A stretch of DNA of 23,868 bases from JAIOTH01 sp964486685 (GCA_964486685.1 CAZAOE010000018.1:1-23868); one strand, 5' to 3'. Shown: positions 7,665-16,702, numbered from the stretch's first letter. The notes: generated from the sequence alone by a model not told the origin. Made by a program: numbers and translations.

Positions 7665-7718
7665 ACCCCAAAGCAAGCCCTGGACTCTGATTCGGGGCTC
7701 CCATTCGGTCGCACCTTA

Positions 7719-7741
7719 ACCCCGCAGCAAGCTGACGGGGT
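7719..7741. repeat. GC-rich palindromic element
   Basis: ACCCCGCAGC (7719-7728) and GCTG-a-CGGGGT (7731-7741) pair over 10 bases with one bulged A and a two-base loop. It shares the ACCCCGCA arm with the palindrome inside ftsK. Confidence 0.7.
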
Positions 7742-7765
7742 ATTCATTCTTTTCTCACTCACTCG

Positions 7766-7804
7766 GTCATAAAATGTTTTCACTTCGTTCAGACTTTTTA
7801 TGAC
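7766..7804. repeat. Inverted repeat, AT-rich arms
   Basis: GTCATAAAA (7766-7774) and TTTTATGAC (7796-7804) are perfect 9-base arms around a loop containing CACTTCGTTC. Similar TCGTTC strings follow at 7807-7819, suggesting a decayed dispersed repeat. Confidence 0.5.
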
Positions 7805-7881
7805 TCTCGTTCTGTTCGAAAAATAAAACATTATTAACTCACAAAATTTAAAAAATTGTTAATAATAAATTGACCAAACAA

Positions 7882-7907
7882 AAAAGGTCCTTTTGCGGCC
7901 TTTTATA
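7882..7907. terminator. Terminator-like hairpin without an obvious gene
   Basis: AAAAGGTC (7882-7889) pairs with GGCCTTTT (7897-7904), 8 pairs including one wobble, around a 7-base loop. T-rich DNA flanks both sides, so it could act on either strand. No gene ends beside it: the neighbours at 7616 and 8148 both start facing away. Confidence 0.5.
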
Positions 7908-8012
7908 TTTATAACTTAACACCCCTTAAGAAATAAGTCAATATAAAAAAATCAATTAAATCCAATTGTCATGCTTTATGAATGGTGATATTATTTATTT
8001 AGAAGTATTATC

Positions 8013-8021
8013 TGTTATAAT
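8013..8021 (+). promoter_or_regulatory. Extended -10 promoter candidate for the DUF218-like gene
   Basis: TGTTATAAT is a perfect TATAAT (8016-8021) with the extended TG motif. No clear -35 is present. It would give a leader of about 120 bases for the gene at 8148. Confidence 0.4.
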
Positions 8022-8109
8022 TTACAATTAACTATCAATAAACCTTTTATTCAAGAACAAAAGTCAACCCAGCCCTTCTGCGCTGAAGAGATAGGTCAAC
8101 AAGTTCGGA

Positions 8110-8115
8110 TATAAT
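8110..8115 (+). promoter_or_regulatory. Second -10 candidate for the DUF218-like gene
   Basis: A perfect TATAAT at 8110-8115, 32 bases before the ATG, with no recognisable -35. It would give a short leader of about 25 bases. Confidence 0.35.
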
Positions 8116-8147
8116 GAGTTATATGAAATAAATTTTTTTCAAATATT

Positions 8148-8831
8148 ATGAATAATGTTTTTTTAATTTTCGGGTACGGAGTTCCCAAAAATATCCTGAA
8201 AGATAAAAATTATAATTTTTATTTAAAAATGGTCTTTAATAAGATTTATGGTTTTGTAGTAAAAAACAAAATTAATAAACCGATAATCATTACTTGTGGT
8301 GGCGAAACAGACATATTAAGGTCATGCAAACGCACTGAAGCTGATGAGATGATAAAATTGTTTAGTGCTTTTATTAAAGAACGACCATTTTTAAAACCAA
8401 TAACCAAAAATTGGCTTTTTATTCCAGAAAATAAATCTCTTTCAACTTTGGAAAATTTATTAAACAGCAATAAAATAATTCAAAAACGAAAAATAAAAAA
8501 AGCCAATTTTTTCATCTTCTGTGAGCAAACACGTAAGAAGAAAATTAAAGTTTTGGCTAAAAAAATATTAAATAAAAATTATAATTTTCTAGTAGTGCCC
8601 ATAGATTTTGATATATCAATAAACAGATACCTGCCAGTAGAGTACTTAGCTAAAAAAGAAAGTGCGGAGCTAAAACATTCTTTGTGGGCATTACAAATTC
8701 CCGAAAACCTAAAAAAACATCATAAAGTTTCTGAAGAGAAGCTTGAGTACTTCCGAAAAGTCGGACATAAAGCGCATGTGAATGCCGTGAAAAAATGGTG
8801 GGATCAAAAACTTAAGGAATTAAAAAATTAA
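8148..8831 (+). CDS. YdcF/SanA-like DUF218 domain protein
   Basis: The 227-residue protein fits the DUF218 (YdcF/ElyC/SanA) alpha/beta fold. It begins with a buried strand, VFLIFGYGVP (4-13). It then has IIITCGGETD (46-55), a conserved glutamate-containing helix (TEADEMIKLF), and IPENKSLSTLENLLNS at about 92-107, where family members have a polar E..s..T.EN motif. A later strand, NFFIFCEQTRKK, follows. The C-terminus (about 175-227) is basic and helical. E. coli YdcF binds S-adenosylmethionine, while SanA and ElyC affect the envelope; the role of this cytoplasmic-looking form (no signal peptide or membrane helix) is unknown. It is the only plus-strand gene between recA and dnaA, is monocistronic, and ends facing rpoC across a shared bidirectional terminator. 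Confidence 0.7.
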   Translation: MNNVFLIFGYGVPKNILKDKNYNFYLKMVFNKIYGFVVKNKINKPIIITCGGETDILRSCKRTEADEMIKLFSAFIKERPFLKPITKNWLFIPENKSLSTLENLLNSNKIIQKRKIKKANFFIFCEQTRKKKIKVLAKKILNKNYNFLVVPIDFDISINRYLPVEYLAKKESAELKHSLWALQIPENLKKHHKVSEEKLEYFRKVGHKAHVNAVKKWWDQKLKELKN

Positions 8832-8991
8832 AACAACATCACATAATAAAGTGTATGGGGTTCCACTTCTTAAAGTCGCCTCACAACATATCAAACAGGA
8901 ACAGATAAGTAAAGTGCCTACCTACCAACAAAGCTGGCATATAGACATATAGTATTTTCGCACCCCATTATATAAAACATCTTCCTAACCA

Positions 8992-9023
8992 AAAAATCCC
9001 CTCAAACTTTCAAGGGGATTTTT
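8992..9023. terminator. Bidirectional intrinsic terminator between the DUF218-like gene and rpoC
   Basis: AAAAATCCCCT (8992-9002) and AGGGGATTTTT (9013-9023) are perfect 11-base arms around a 10-base loop. A-rich and T-rich flanks make a U tract on either strand. It serves the convergent 3' ends of the plus-strand gene at 8831 and of rpoC at 9049. Confidence 0.88.
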
Positions 9024-9048
9024 AAATTATCTTAAACTAAAAATATTA

Positions 9049-12000
9049 TTATTTCTTACTATCTTTTTTACTGGCTTCAAAACCAGTACCAGCTGGAATT
9101 AATCTTCCGATAATTACATTTTCTTTTAGTCCTCTTAGTTTATCTACTTGTCCAGAAATAGAAGCATTAATTAAGACCCGAGCTGTTTCCTGAAAAGAAG
9201 CCGCAGATAAAAAGGAATCCGTAGTCAAAGCGGCCTTAGTCATTCCTAAAAGAAGAACAGAACCCTTGACTTCTTTTTTATTTTTTTCTTTAGCGTCTTG
9301 TTTAGCTTCTCTAAATTGAGAAGTAGTAATAATTTCCCCAGGAATAAAATCTGTATCTCCGGGACTTTCTACATAGACCCGAGAAAATAATTGCCGACAA
9401 ACTAATTCAATGTGTTTGTCGTTTAATCTTTGACCTTGAGAAGAATAAATATACTGAATTTCTTTAATAATATATCTTTGAACTGCTTCTTTTCCTTTTA
9501 GTTGGTATAATTTTTTCAAATTGATGCTACCTTCTGTTAGTTGTGTACCGGCATCTACTAAATCCCCATCTTTAATCCATAAATTCATATCCGAAGAAAC
9601 CATATATTCCCCGACAATTGGTTTGGTGGCAATTATCTCTAATTTTTTTTTGGTTAAATGAACAATTCCGGCATTAAGGGATTTTATTTTTTGACCATTT
9701 TTTTCCAAAATATTTTCTTTTTTCTTAATTTCCTGTTTATCCTTGATTAAAACTTTTGTTTGTTTATTTGTTTCATAGGTCTCTAAAATATTTTCATCAG
9801 AAAATACTTGAATCAATTTAGATTTTTTATTATCTTCTTCTACGTCTGAAATTTTAATTTTACCTGATATTTCACTTATCACCGCTTGCATTTTAGGATT
9901 TCTTACTTCTAAAATTTCCTCTACTCTGGGTAAACCCTGAGTAATGTCTCCGCCAGCAATACCTCCAGTATGAAAGGTTCTCATCGTTAATTGAGTCCCT
10001 GGCTCGCCAATACTTTGAGCAGCTATAATACCTACAGCTGTCCCTATTTTAACTAATTTATTATAACCCAAATCATAACCATAGCATTTTTGGCAAACAC
10101 CTTTAGTTGATTTACAGGTTAAAAGAGATCTGATTTTAATTTTATCTATTTCAGATTTATCTATTAAAACAGCTAAACTTTTATCAATTAAAGTATTTTT
10201 TTTAACAACGGTTTTACCTTTAATGTCTTTAGCGTCTTCTAAAATATAACGTCCTAATATTCTTTGGCCTAAAGTTTTTCCCATTTCTTGAGATTCTTCT
10301 TTAGTAATTAAAAATCCATTTTTATCACCACAGTCCTTTTCTAAAATCAAAATATCTTGAGAAACGTCAATTAATCTTCTGGTTAGATAACCAGCACTCG
10401 CCGTTCTTAAAGCTGTATCAGATAAACCCTTACGAGTTCCATGGGTAGAAATAAAATATTCTAAAACATCTAATCCCTCATTAAAACAGGCCTTAATAGG
10501 AAGTTCCATAATTTCTCCAGCCGGATTGATAACCAAGCCCTTCATACCCATAATTTGAGTCATCTGACTCCAAGAACCTCTAGCCCCTGAATTTATCATG
10601 GAATAAATTGAATTATTTTTATCAAATCCTTTTTTAGAATTTTCTGTAATCTCACTTTTAACCCTAGTCCAGGTTTCTACTACTTTTATATATCTTTCTT
10701 TATTGGTTAAAAAGCCGTTTTCATATAAATCCTGAATTTTTATTACCTCTTTATTGGCAGCTTCAATCAAAGCTGGTTTTTCTTTTAATTGCGGTAAATC
10801 TGACATACTCCAAGACAATCCTGACTTAGTAATAAATTTCAAAGTTAACTTTTTCAATCTATCTAAAAATTCAATAGTTTTTTCGTTTCCATAAATATCT
10901 ATAGCTGTAGCCACTAAATTTCTTACTTTAGAAAAATCTAATTCTTCGTTAACAAATCTTAATTTTTCTGGAACAATTCTGTTAAAAATAATTCTTCCTA
11001 CTGATGTTTTTTCCAATTTTTCATTAATACGTACTTTGATCAAATCCTGAAGTTTAATATTTTTTAAATCATAAGCTGTTAAAACCGTAGCTCTATTAGA
11101 AAATACTTTTATTTTTTTATCCTCTATATCTTCATTTGGAATAGTAGTTAAATAATAAGCCCCCCAAACCATGTCTTGAGTAGGGACCACAACTGGATCT
11201 CCAGTAGCCGGTTTTAATAAATTTTTAGTAGAAAGCATAATTTCTTCTGCTTCTTTTAAGGCACTTTTAGTCAGCGGAACGTGAACAGCCATTTGATCTC
11301 CATCAAAGTCAGCATTAAAAGCCGCACAAACCATCGGATGAATTTGAATGGCCTTGCCTTCAATAAGTTTAGGTTTAAAGGCCTGAATACCTAATCTATG
11401 TAAGGTAGGGGCTCGATTTAAAAATACATAGGACTTTTTAGTAATTTCTTCTAAAATATCCCAAACCTCATCATGCCCCATTTCAATATACCTTTTAGCG
11501 CTCCGAACATTATGGACCATTTCTCTATCAATTAATTTAGAAATTACAAAGGGCTTAAATAATTCTAAAGCCATTATTTTTGGAATACCACACTCATCTA
11601 AATTTAATTTCGGACCGACCACAATTACTGAACGACCCGAATAATCAACTCTTTTTCCTAATAAATTTCTTCTAAACCTACCTTGTTTGCCTTTTAACAT
11701 ATCTGCCAAGCTCTTTAACATTCTTTTCTGTCCGGTGGAAGCAGTAACTGTTTTTCCATGCCGAGCATTATTATCAATTAAAGCGTCTGTTGCCTCTTGG
11801 AGCATTCTTTTTTCATTGCGCAAAATAACTTCTGGAGCATTTAAATCTTTTAATCTTTTTAACCGATTATTTCTATTAATAACTCTTCGATACAAATCAT
11901 TTAGGTCTGAGGTAGCAAAACGTCCCCCGTCCAATTGCACCATTGGCCTTAAATCTGGAGGAATAACCGGAATAAAAATTAAAACCATCCATTCTGGACG

Positions 12001-12948
12001 AATTTTATTTTTAATAAAATTTTGAATAAGCCGAGCTCTACGAATTATTTTTTTTTGTTTAGAACTAGGAACATCTTTTATTTTTTCATTTAAATCTTTT
12101 AAAATATCTTCTAAATCAACTTTTTTTAATAATCTTTGAATGGCCTCTGCTCCAATATCAGCATTAAATACTTGACCATATTTTAAAGAAAGCTCTCGAT
12201 AATCACTTTCCGAAATAACCCTCAAAGGTTTAATTTGTTTTAATTCTTTTTTAGCTGTTTCTCCGGCCTCATTTAATCTTTTTATTTTTTCTTCCTTTAA
12301 ACCAACTAATTTATTTTTTTCTTCCTCTAGGTCTTTAATTTCTTTAGTATTTTTTTTCTTTCTCTCTTCAGCTATTTTTTTATCTAATTCTGCTGATTTA
12401 TTTTCTATTTCTTTATCAACAGCTTTAGTTTTTTGTTTTAATTCTTGATTAATTTGAATTAAAACTTCTTTTTTCAATTCTTCTTTTACTTCTGTAATTA
12501 TAAAATTGGCAAAATAAACCACTTTTTCTAGTTGTTGAACTGATAAATTTAAAATTATACCAATTTTAGAAGGTACTCCTCTTAAATACCAAATATGTGA
12601 TACTGGCGTAGATAGTTCAATATGTCCAAAGCGTTCTCGCCTCACGCTTTTTCTAGTAACCTCTACTCCGCACTTATCACAAACTATTCCTTTATATCTA
12701 ATTCTTTTATATTTTCCACAATAACATTCCCAGTCCTTGGTTGGCCCAAAAATTCTTTCACAAAATAAACCATCTTTTTCAGGTTTTTGCGTTCGGTAAT
12801 TTATTGTTTCTGGTTTTAAAACTTCACCTTTAGACCAGCTCTTAATATTTTCCGGAGAAGCTAAACTAAGCTTAATCTCGTCAAAGTCCGGCATTTTACT
12901 AATCTCATTAAATGTAAATGTTGTCTTAGTTGAAGAAGGGGTTGGCAT
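9049..12948 (-). CDS. rpoC: RNA polymerase subunit beta'
   Basis: This 1299-residue catalytic subunit of RNA polymerase is complete. The N-terminal zinc site is C75, C77, C90 and C93. The active-centre NADFDGD motif at 545-551 supplies the magnesium-binding D547, D549 and D551. The second zinc site is C873, C945, C952 and C955. The bridge helix/trigger loop includes AAQSIGEPGTQLTMRTFHTG at 976-995. Between the clamp head and the GAEAI motif (266-270) lies a highly charged Lys/Glu-rich coiled-coil insertion, about 155-240. It is longer than the equivalent part of E. coli beta'. The gene follows rpoB after a 142-base gap containing a long hairpin, and ends 26 bases before a strong terminator. 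The start MPTPSSTK is the first ATG of the frame; no Shine-Dalgarno site is visible. Confidence 0.99.
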   Translation of the reverse strand: MPTPSSTKTTFTFNEISKMPDFDEIKLSLASPENIKSWSKGEVLKPETINYRTQKPEKDGLFCERIFGPTKDWECYCGKYKRIRYKGIVCDKCGVEVTRKSVRRERFGHIELSTPVSHIWYLRGVPSKIGIILNLSVQQLEKVVYFANFIITEVKEELKKEVLIQINQELKQKTKAVDKEIENKSAELDKKIAEERKKKNTKEIKDLEEEKNKLVGLKEEKIKRLNEAGETAKKELKQIKPLRVISESDYRELSLKYGQVFNADIGAEAIQRLLKKVDLEDILKDLNEKIKDVPSSKQKKIIRRARLIQNFIKNKIRPEWMVLIFIPVIPPDLRPMVQLDGGRFATSDLNDLYRRVINRNNRLKRLKDLNAPEVILRNEKRMLQEATDALIDNNARHGKTVTASTGQKRMLKSLADMLKGKQGRFRRNLLGKRVDYSGRSVIVVGPKLNLDECGIPKIMALELFKPFVISKLIDREMVHNVRSAKRYIEMGHDEVWDILEEITKKSYVFLNRAPTLHRLGIQAFKPKLIEGKAIQIHPMVCAAFNADFDGDQMAVHVPLTKSALKEAEEIMLSTKNLLKPATGDPVVVPTQDMVWGAYYLTTIPNEDIEDKKIKVFSNRATVLTAYDLKNIKLQDLIKVRINEKLEKTSVGRIIFNRIVPEKLRFVNEELDFSKVRNLVATAIDIYGNEKTIEFLDRLKKLTLKFITKSGLSWSMSDLPQLKEKPALIEAANKEVIKIQDLYENGFLTNKERYIKVVETWTRVKSEITENSKKGFDKNNSIYSMINSGARGSWSQMTQIMGMKGLVINPAGEIMELPIKACFNEGLDVLEYFISTHGTRKGLSDTALRTASAGYLTRRLIDVSQDILILEKDCGDKNGFLITKEESQEMGKTLGQRILGRYILEDAKDIKGKTVVKKNTLIDKSLAVLIDKSEIDKIKIRSLLTCKSTKGVCQKCYGYDLGYNKLVKIGTAVGIIAAQSIGEPGTQLTMRTFHTGGIAGGDITQGLPRVEEILEVRNPKMQAVISEISGKIKISDVEEDNKKSKLIQVFSDENILETYETNKQTKVLIKDKQEIKKKENILEKNGQKIKSLNAGIVHLTKKKLEIIATKPIVGEYMVSSDMNLWIKDGDLVDAGTQLTEGSINLKKLYQLKGKEAVQRYIIKEIQYIYSSQGQRLNDKHIELVCRQLFSRVYVESPGDTDFIPGEIITTSQFREAKQDAKEKNKKEVKGSVLLLGMTKAALTTDSFLSAASFQETARVLINASISGQVDKLRGLKENVIIGRLIPAGTGFEASKKDSKK

Positions 12949-12970
12949 ATAGTTATTAATTTAAGGTTTG

Positions 12971-13009
12971 CCCAGTGAAATAGTATCGCTTTGCGATAAT
13001 TTCACTGGG
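12971..13009. repeat. Long palindrome between rpoB and rpoC
   Basis: CCCAGTGAAAT (12971-12981) pairs with ATTTCACTGGG (12999-13009). Inside it TATCGC (12984-12989) pairs with GCGATA (12993-12998) around a TTT loop, so 17 pairs form with a two-base bulge. No T run follows on the minus strand, so it is more likely a dispersed repeat or mRNA-processing/stability hairpin than a terminator. Confidence 0.8.
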
Positions 13010-13090
13010 TAAAATTTATAAAGTTATAAAATTATAAAATTTTTGCCAAAACTGGCACTGCCTTAAACAGAAAAAAATTTAATTTTCTAT

Positions 13091-16000
13091 TTATTTTTTG
13101 TCTTCTGAAAAACTCCGTTTTATTTCCTCCACAGCCTTACCATTTTTTAGTAATTCTACATTTATTCCTAAGGCCTTTAATTCACTAACTAAAACATTAA
13201 AACTTTCTGGAATACTAATTTTTTCAATTTCTTCACCTTTAATAATTGCTTCATAGGCCTTACTTCGACCATTAACATCATCTGATTTAATAGTTAAAAT
13301 TTCCTGTAAAGTGTGGGCCGCTCCATAGGCCTCTAAAGCCCAAACTTCCATTTCTCCAAATCTTTGTCCACCAAATTGTGCTTTACCTCCTAATGGTTGT
13401 TGAGTAATTAGAGAATAAGGACCAATAGATCTTTGATGAATTTTATCTTCTACTAAATGATTTAATTTCAACATATAAGAAATACCCACTGTGGTTCTAT
13501 TATCAAAGGGCTCACCTGTTTTACCATCATAAAGCTGAACCTTTCCATCTGTAGCATAACCAGCTTTTTTCAATTCTGCTTTGATTTGTTCTATCTTAAC
13601 TCCGTTTAAAGATGGAGTAGCTACATGATATCCTAGTTTTTTAGCGGCTAATCCTAAATGAGTTTCTAAAACCTGCCCTAAATTCATACGAGAAATAATA
13701 CCTAAAGGATTTAAAATAACATCAATTGGGGTTCCATCTTCCATAAAAGGCAAATCTTCTTGAGGAATAACCATAGAAATAACTCCCTTATTACCATGTC
13801 GACCGGCCATTTTATCTCCTACTTGAATTTTTCTCAATTGAGCAATACTAATCTGAATTGTTTTTATTACTCCAGCAGATAATTTATCACCTTTTTTTCT
13901 AGAAAAGAATTTTATATTTACAACTTTTCCATGCTCACCATGTTCAAGATATAAAGATGAATCTTTAACATCTTTGGCTTTTTCACCAAAAATAGCCATA
14001 AGAAGTTTTTCTTCTGCTGATAATTCTGTTTCTCCCTTAGGAGTAATTTTACCTACTAAAATATCGCCTGATTTTACAGTAGCTCCTATTCTAATAATAC
14101 CTTCATTGTCTAAATCCTTTAATCTTTCTTCACCTATATTGGGGATATCGCGGGTAATTACTTCTGAACCTAATTTTGTATCTCGAACTTCTATAGAATA
14201 ATTTTCAATATGAATGGAAGTATAAGCGTCTGCTTTAACTAAATTTTCAGAAATTAAAATAGCATCTTCATAATTTCCACCTTCCCATGACATATAAGCT
14301 ACTAAAACATTTCTACCTAAAGCTAATTCTCCATGATCAACGGCTGCTCCATCTGCAATAACATCTCCTTTTTTAATTGTCTCTCCTTTATCAACAATAG
14401 GGTGTTGATTCATACAAGTAGAGGCATTAGAGCGGGCAAATTTTGATAAATTATATTTAATCTTTTTACTTTTCTTTATTATAACAATCTCATCTGCTTG
14501 CACAGATAAAACTTTTCCATCTTCTTTGGCTCGAGTAACTTGTCCGCTGTCTCCAGCTGCCCGGCCTTCAACCCCAGTACCAATAATAGGAGCTTGGGGA
14601 CTTATCAAAGATACTGACTGTCTCTGCATATTAGAACCCATTAATGCTCGAACAGCATCATCGTGTTCTAAAAAAGGAATTAAAGAAGTGGCAATACTAA
14701 TAATCTGATTAGGTGCCACATCCATATAATCAATTTTTTCTATATCATCAAAGGTTGGTTGGCCGTGTACTCTAATCTCTGCTTGTTTTTCAACAAAATG
14801 ACCATTTTCATCTACTGGAGTATTAGCTGCTGTAGTTACGGCTTTTTCTTCTGTAAAAGCATCTAAATAAACAATTTGATTGGTAACCGCCGGAACAATT
14901 TCTATTTCCTTAATATTTTTATATTTAGCTAATTTTTTAGCTATAGCATCATTTATAAATGTTCCCGAACTAAAAACAACTTTTTTGGTTTGAGGGTCTT
15001 TAATGCTTTCTCTTAAAATATATCCTTTAACTTTATTAGGAATATTATTTGCTCGATTAATAACTTTTCTAAAAGGAGTTTGTAAAAAACCGTATTCATC
15101 TATTCTGGCATAAGAAGCTAAATGTCCTACTAAACCAATATTTGGTCCTTCCGGAGTAGCAATCGGACAAATTCTTCCGTAATGGCTTCTATGGACATCT
15201 CTGACTTCAAAACCAGCCCTTTCTCTAGATAAACCACCTGGTCCTAGGGCTGACAATCTTCTTTTATGCTCTAACTCTGCTAAAGGATTGGTCTGGTCCA
15301 TAAATTGAGACAGTTGAGAACTCATAAAAAATTCTCTAATAGTGCCTATCACTGGTTTAGCATTAATCAATAAATTTGGAGTTAAACTAGTTACATCAGC
15401 CGTACTCATTCTGTCTTTAATAATTCTTTCCATTCTAGCTAAACCAATTCTAAATCTATTCTGAATTAATTCCCCAACAGCCCGGACCCTTCTATTTCCT
15501 AAATGGTCAATATCGTCAGCTGGTTCTTGACTTAAATTTAATCTAATAATTTCTTTAATAACATTAACTAAATCCTCTTTTTTTAAAGTTCTGTGTTTAT
15601 TAATAATGGCATAGTCCTGATTAAATCTTTTATTTAGTTTATATCTACCTACATTTCCTAAATCATATCGAGAAAAATCAAAAAACATAGAAAAAATTAA
15701 GGACTTAGCATTATCAGCTGTAGCCATATCTCCTGGTCTAATTCTTTTATATATTTCTATCAAACCCTCTTCTTGATTTTTAGAAATATCTTTTTCAAGA
15801 GTATTTTTTATAAAACTAATTTCTGGATGATTGTCTACGTCTTTAAATAAATCAATAATTTCTTCATCTGTTACATAGCCAAAGGCCCTTAAAATAGCCG
15901 TGATAGCCACCTTTCTTTTTCTGTCTATATTAACATATAAAACTTTCTTTTTAGGATCAGTTTCTATTTCTAACCAAGCTCCGCGATTAGGAATTATTTT

Positions 16001-16462
16001 TGCTCCATAATAATTTCGACCTAAATACATTTGGGAAGTAAAAAAAGCCCCAGCGCTTCTGACTAACTGGGACACGACTACTCTTTCCACGCCATTAATA
16101 ATAAAAGTTCCTTTTTCTGTCATTAAAGGAAAGTCGCCTAAATATATTTCTTGTTCTTTAGAGCTACCGCTACGATTATTCTTTAATTTAGCATTAATCC
16201 GTAAAGGCGCTTCATAAGTAATATTTCTTTCTCGGGAATGGGTCTCGTCAAATTTTGGCTCTTCTAAACGATAATTTAAAAAATAAAGTTCTAAGTCCCG
16301 ACCCGTAAAATCTCTAATTGGAGATACTTCTTCAAAAAGTTCTTTGAGGCCTTTTTCAAAAAACCATTCATAGGATCTCTTCTGTATTTCAATTAAATCC
16401 GGTAATTTAATAGCATTTCTAAACTTAGTAAAGTATTTTCTATTTTCTTTATTCATTTTCAA
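13091..16462 (-). CDS. rpoB: RNA polymerase subunit beta
   Basis: The 1123-residue beta subunit is complete. The rifampicin pocket reads SSQLSQFMDQTNPL followed by HKRRLSALGPGGL. It carries D389, H399 and S404 at the positions of E. coli D516, H526 and S531, the sensitive-type residues. The GDKMAGRHGNKGV motif lies around H889. Near the C-terminus the GGKAQFGGQRFGEMEVWALE region closes over the active site. Compared with E. coli beta (1342 residues) it lacks the large lineage-specific insertions, as in other compact bacteria. ATGs at 16462 and 16456 are both possible starts; neither has a Shine-Dalgarno site. No rplJ/rplL genes precede it. Instead a leader with tandem promoters begins around 16728, so rpoB-rpoC form their own transcript, ending at 8992-9023. 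Confidence 0.99.
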   Translation of the reverse strand: MKMNKENRKYFTKFRNAIKLPDLIEIQKRSYEWFFEKGLKELFEEVSPIRDFTGRDLELYFLNYRLEEPKFDETHSRERNITYEAPLRINAKLKNNRSGSSKEQEIYLGDFPLMTEKGTFIINGVERVVVSQLVRSAGAFFTSQMYLGRNYYGAKIIPNRGAWLEIETDPKKKVLYVNIDRKRKVAITAILRAFGYVTDEEIIDLFKDVDNHPEISFIKNTLEKDISKNQEEGLIEIYKRIRPGDMATADNAKSLIFSMFFDFSRYDLGNVGRYKLNKRFNQDYAIINKHRTLKKEDLVNVIKEIIRLNLSQEPADDIDHLGNRRVRAVGELIQNRFRIGLARMERIIKDRMSTADVTSLTPNLLINAKPVIGTIREFFMSSQLSQFMDQTNPLAELEHKRRLSALGPGGLSRERAGFEVRDVHRSHYGRICPIATPEGPNIGLVGHLASYARIDEYGFLQTPFRKVINRANNIPNKVKGYILRESIKDPQTKKVVFSSGTFINDAIAKKLAKYKNIKEIEIVPAVTNQIVYLDAFTEEKAVTTAANTPVDENGHFVEKQAEIRVHGQPTFDDIEKIDYMDVAPNQIISIATSLIPFLEHDDAVRALMGSNMQRQSVSLISPQAPIIGTGVEGRAAGDSGQVTRAKEDGKVLSVQADEIVIIKKSKKIKYNLSKFARSNASTCMNQHPIVDKGETIKKGDVIADGAAVDHGELALGRNVLVAYMSWEGGNYEDAILISENLVKADAYTSIHIENYSIEVRDTKLGSEVITRDIPNIGEERLKDLDNEGIIRIGATVKSGDILVGKITPKGETELSAEEKLLMAIFGEKAKDVKDSSLYLEHGEHGKVVNIKFFSRKKGDKLSAGVIKTIQISIAQLRKIQVGDKMAGRHGNKGVISMVIPQEDLPFMEDGTPIDVILNPLGIISRMNLGQVLETHLGLAAKKLGYHVATPSLNGVKIEQIKAELKKAGYATDGKVQLYDGKTGEPFDNRTTVGISYMLKLNHLVEDKIHQRSIGPYSLITQQPLGGKAQFGGQRFGEMEVWALEAYGAAHTLQEILTIKSDDVNGRSKAYEAIIKGEEIEKISIPESFNVLVSELKALGINVELLKNGKAVEEIKRSFSEDKK

Positions 16463-16534
16463 AGATATTAAAAATTATAAATATATAAAATAACTTATTT
16501 TCTAAAAACACTCAATTAAACAGAAAAGAAATAT

Positions 16535-16555
16535 TTACATAAAACCCCCTCCCAT
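16535..16555 (-). other. Tiny leader reading frame before rpoB (candidate regulatory uORF)
   Basis: On the minus strand, ATG at 16555 reads six codons (MGGGFM) to a TAA. Its Gly codons form a GGAGGGGG string that looks like a Shine-Dalgarno site placed before an ATG-TAA start-stop (16535-16540). It lies about 72 bases before rpoB, which has no such site itself. It could be chance, or a ribosome-loading or stalling element. Confidence 0.3.
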
Positions 16556-16617
16556 AAATATTCCAAATGAGTTCTTTTTATTTTTTTATTTTTAAGAAAA
16601 AAACGTTTAAATAATAA

Positions 16618-16646
16618 AATAACCCCATCCAATTGGAAGAGTTATT
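16618..16646 (-). terminator. Attenuator-like hairpin in the rpoB leader
   Basis: On the minus strand AATAACTCTTCC (16646-16635), loop AATT and GGATGGGGTTATT (16630-16618) form about 12 pairs with wobbles and one bulge. T-rich TTTTATTATTT follows directly. It lies between the rpoB promoters and the gene, so it could end part of the transcripts early. Confidence 0.5.
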
Positions 16647-16702
16647 TACAAAAAATTTACTTATATAAAATAAACATTATATAAAATAATAAAGTTATAA
16701 AA

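Larger units (their letters stand above)
7617..8147. other. Long intergenic region rich in palindromes
   Basis: This 531-base gap between divergent genes has no convincing reading frame or tRNA. From left to right it holds the promoter of the minus-strand gene, then nested inverted repeats (GAATGG 7653-7658 with CCATTC 7701-7706, AGCCC 7676-7680 with GGGCT 7695-7699). These are followed by a strong palindrome at 7719-7741, a 9-base inverted repeat (GTCATAAAA 7766-7774 with TTTTATGAC 7796-7804) and a terminator-like hairpin at 7882-7904. The last part has two -10 elements reading toward the plus-strand gene. The segment 7661-7830 is visibly richer in G+C than its surroundings. Confidence 0.7.

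Noticed and set aside
8246..8470. Minus-strand frame opposite the DUF218-like gene
   Set aside because: Shadow of the plus-strand gene, which has the better family match.
8854..8968. Distant inverted match ATGGGGT ... ACCCCAT flanking about 100 bases after the DUF218-like gene
   Set aside because: Only 7 bases over a long span; no supporting stem or promoter for a small RNA.
11687..12025. Plus-strand frame of 112 codons opposite rpoC
   Set aside because: Lies over the most conserved part of rpoC; open only because of codon bias on the other strand.
12971..13009. Reading the rpoB-rpoC hairpin as a transcription terminator
   Set aside because: No T run follows on the minus strand and rpoC needs read-through from rpoB.
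13974..14708. Two plus-strand frames (13974-14201 and 14526-14708) opposite rpoB
   Set aside because: Antisense to conserved rpoB sequence with no start signals.
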